64,000 nucleotides of DNA from Cruorifilaria tuberocauda (Eukaryota > Nematoda > Chromadorea > Rhabditida > Onchocercidae). The notes below the pieces were generated by a model. That model worked only from the letters and a program-made list of their open reading frames with translations, was not told the origin of the DNA and did no database searches. A program made the position numbers and the translations under genes. The DNA is taken from positions 1 through 64,000 of the forward strand of contig JABVXU010000280.1 in assembly GCA_013365365.1 (NCBI GenBank). Direction: 5' to 3'. Positions 62,690-64,000 of this stretch are shown piece after piece; position 1 is the stretch's first letter; the number at the start of each line of letters is the position of its first letter.

Positions 62690-64000
62690 ATCCTTTGAAA
62701 TCATTCAGTTGATTCCAAGTATCAAAGAACACAAATGAACGAAGAAAATATTATACAGAACTAAATTTTGCCTGGAAAAAATGCTTCTAAACCACTATTC
62801 TATTTGGTGAAAAACAAAATATTTCTCAAATAAAGTTTTATTTGAGAAATTTTAATAAAACTTAATCTTTGAAGATTCAAAAAATATTGAAACGTTCTGT
62901 CTGTACAATAAAGTAGCTTGCGGATGGAAACAGCAAACTCACTGGCAAACTCAAAGAGAGATTATAAAATGAAATTTGAAAATTTAAATTATTAGTCGGA
63001 ATTATTAATTCGTTAAAATTGATCAAAAATAAATAGCGTCACATATAGCACTAGATGATTTTTGGAAATAACACAAGGAGAGCAAAAATTGCTAAAAATG
63101 GTAGATGTATGTTAAAAATTATCTTCAGATCCATATTCATATTATGCAAGTAGCGAATATGATAGAGTTTAAGTATTCATGTAGTCATGAAATCATTTCT
63201 GATATTTAAGTATATTTGATACTAACGCTACTACAACCATTGTTCAATTATCTTTTGAAAATTTTAAACTAAAGTTTAACATCTATTTTTCTTTTCAGTT
63301 ATTTCAGATTTTCCAATTCAACTTTTCATCTTGCTTTCTCTCATGCATATTTTAGCATTTTCGCTTTCTAACTGCATGTAATAATCTCTCTAATCAACAT
63401 CTCTTGCAAATCGACTTAGATCACCGACCAGTAGTGACACAACTACAACAACAATAAAAATGCTACAACCAAACAGTCTCAAAAGTTAACAAACCACGAC
63501 CAAACGAAAATCCGTCCATAGCCTGGAAATAAAGATCCATTAAGAAACCCTCGCTGGGCGACAATGACGTGGCCTAGGCAAACCAACGGAGATGGCAACA
63601 TCGCTGCGGACCACTGATTTGGTCTGTGCTACTCTTGATGTCTTAATGTGAAATTATTGTTGTTTGCTAAAATGCATTTATTTATCAATATTGTTGCTTT
63701 GTAAATAACTACTGACAGTGTTCATGGGTTTTTTTCCTGGTATTAGATTGCTTCTTTTCTTTCAGGATATGTATATTATAATTTTTTCACAGTAATTTTG
63801 TCGAATGGTTAATTGCATTATTCCATTTATTTAATATTTTAATGGAGTTACAATCTTATATTTAACTATTAATTAATTATTAATTATCTATTTAAGTAAT
63901 AATTTAATTATTTTGATTCCGGTTTTTATTTTTTTATAATTTGCAACTGAAATATAATGGATGAGATTAGAAAGGATTTTGTTAATTTTCAAATAGTTAC
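62690..64000. other. Upstream region of the HTH/zinc-motif gene, no gene resolved
   Basis: About 1.3 kb, mostly A/T-rich. It contains a hairpin at 62821-62850 and a locally GC-richer patch at about 63415 to 63640 with short frames on both strands. The patch may be a promoter or a first exon of a gene on either strand, but nothing can be called. Confidence 0.5.
62821..62850. repeat. Perfect 14-bp inverted repeat, 2-nt spacer
   Basis: ATTTCTCAAATAAA, then GT, then the exact reverse complement TTTATTTGAGAAAT. It lies about 130 bp upstream of the inferred start codon at 62689 (minus strand), so it could be a binding site or hairpin in the promoter or leader. Confidence 0.85.

Overview
The window is a nuclear segment of a nematode genome, most likely a parasitic clade III (filarial-type) worm. 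The grounds are strong AT richness, short exons (about 26 to 420 nt) split by 100 to 1000 nt introns, near-universal TTTCAG-type 3' splice sites, and spliced proteins clearly homologous to animal families. The species cannot be named from the sequence alone. No rRNA, tRNA, CRISPR array, intact transposon or viral gene was recognised.

Layout. Positions 1 to about 16,200 are gene-poor: AT-rich low-complexity DNA full of microsatellites, an 86-bp and a 38-bp tandem repeat, a degenerate G/T-rich block, an interspersed ~36-bp repeat family, and local duplications. From 17,177 to 62,689 the window is gene-dense, and all ten genes found lie on the minus strand. In ascending coordinates they are: slingshot-type cofilin phosphatase (17.2-21.7 kb); USP12/46-type deubiquitinase (24.8-27.9 kb); signal peptidase complex subunit 3 (29.5-30.9 kb); isopentenyl-diphosphate isomerase (31.4-32.8 kb); ANKZF1/Vms1 peptidyl-tRNA hydrolase (33.4-38.6 kb); NSE4 kleisin of SMC5/6 (39.9-42.6 kb); inorganic pyrophosphatase (43.6-45.1 kb); APC/C cullin subunit APC2 (46.0-52.3 kb); ALKBH4-type dioxygenase (52.9-55.6 kb); and a 713-residue protein with two predicted HTH plus zinc-ligand modules (57.3-62.7 kb). 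Transcription order is the reverse.

I rebuilt exon chains by hand. In each chain the donor, acceptor and reading-frame phases agree. Eight chains run from start to stop; the deubiquitinase and APC2 lack a secure first exon. Predicted lengths fit the families: SPCS3 185 aa, IDI 234, ANKZF1 634, NSE4 309, pyrophosphatase 291, ALKBH4 290, slingshot 576.

Most genes are housekeeping functions: protein translocation, ribosome-associated quality control, ubiquitin removal, cell-cycle ubiquitin ligation, chromosome maintenance, isoprenoid synthesis and pyrophosphate removal. From memory, idi-1, vms-1 and apc-2 lie together on C. elegans cosmid K06H7 (chromosome III), so part of this block looks like old conserved nematode synteny. 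The most unusual gene is the last one, in which an HTH-like segment plus a C-x2-C / H-x3-C segment appears twice. Slingshot in a nematode is also notable, because I recall C. elegans lacking it.
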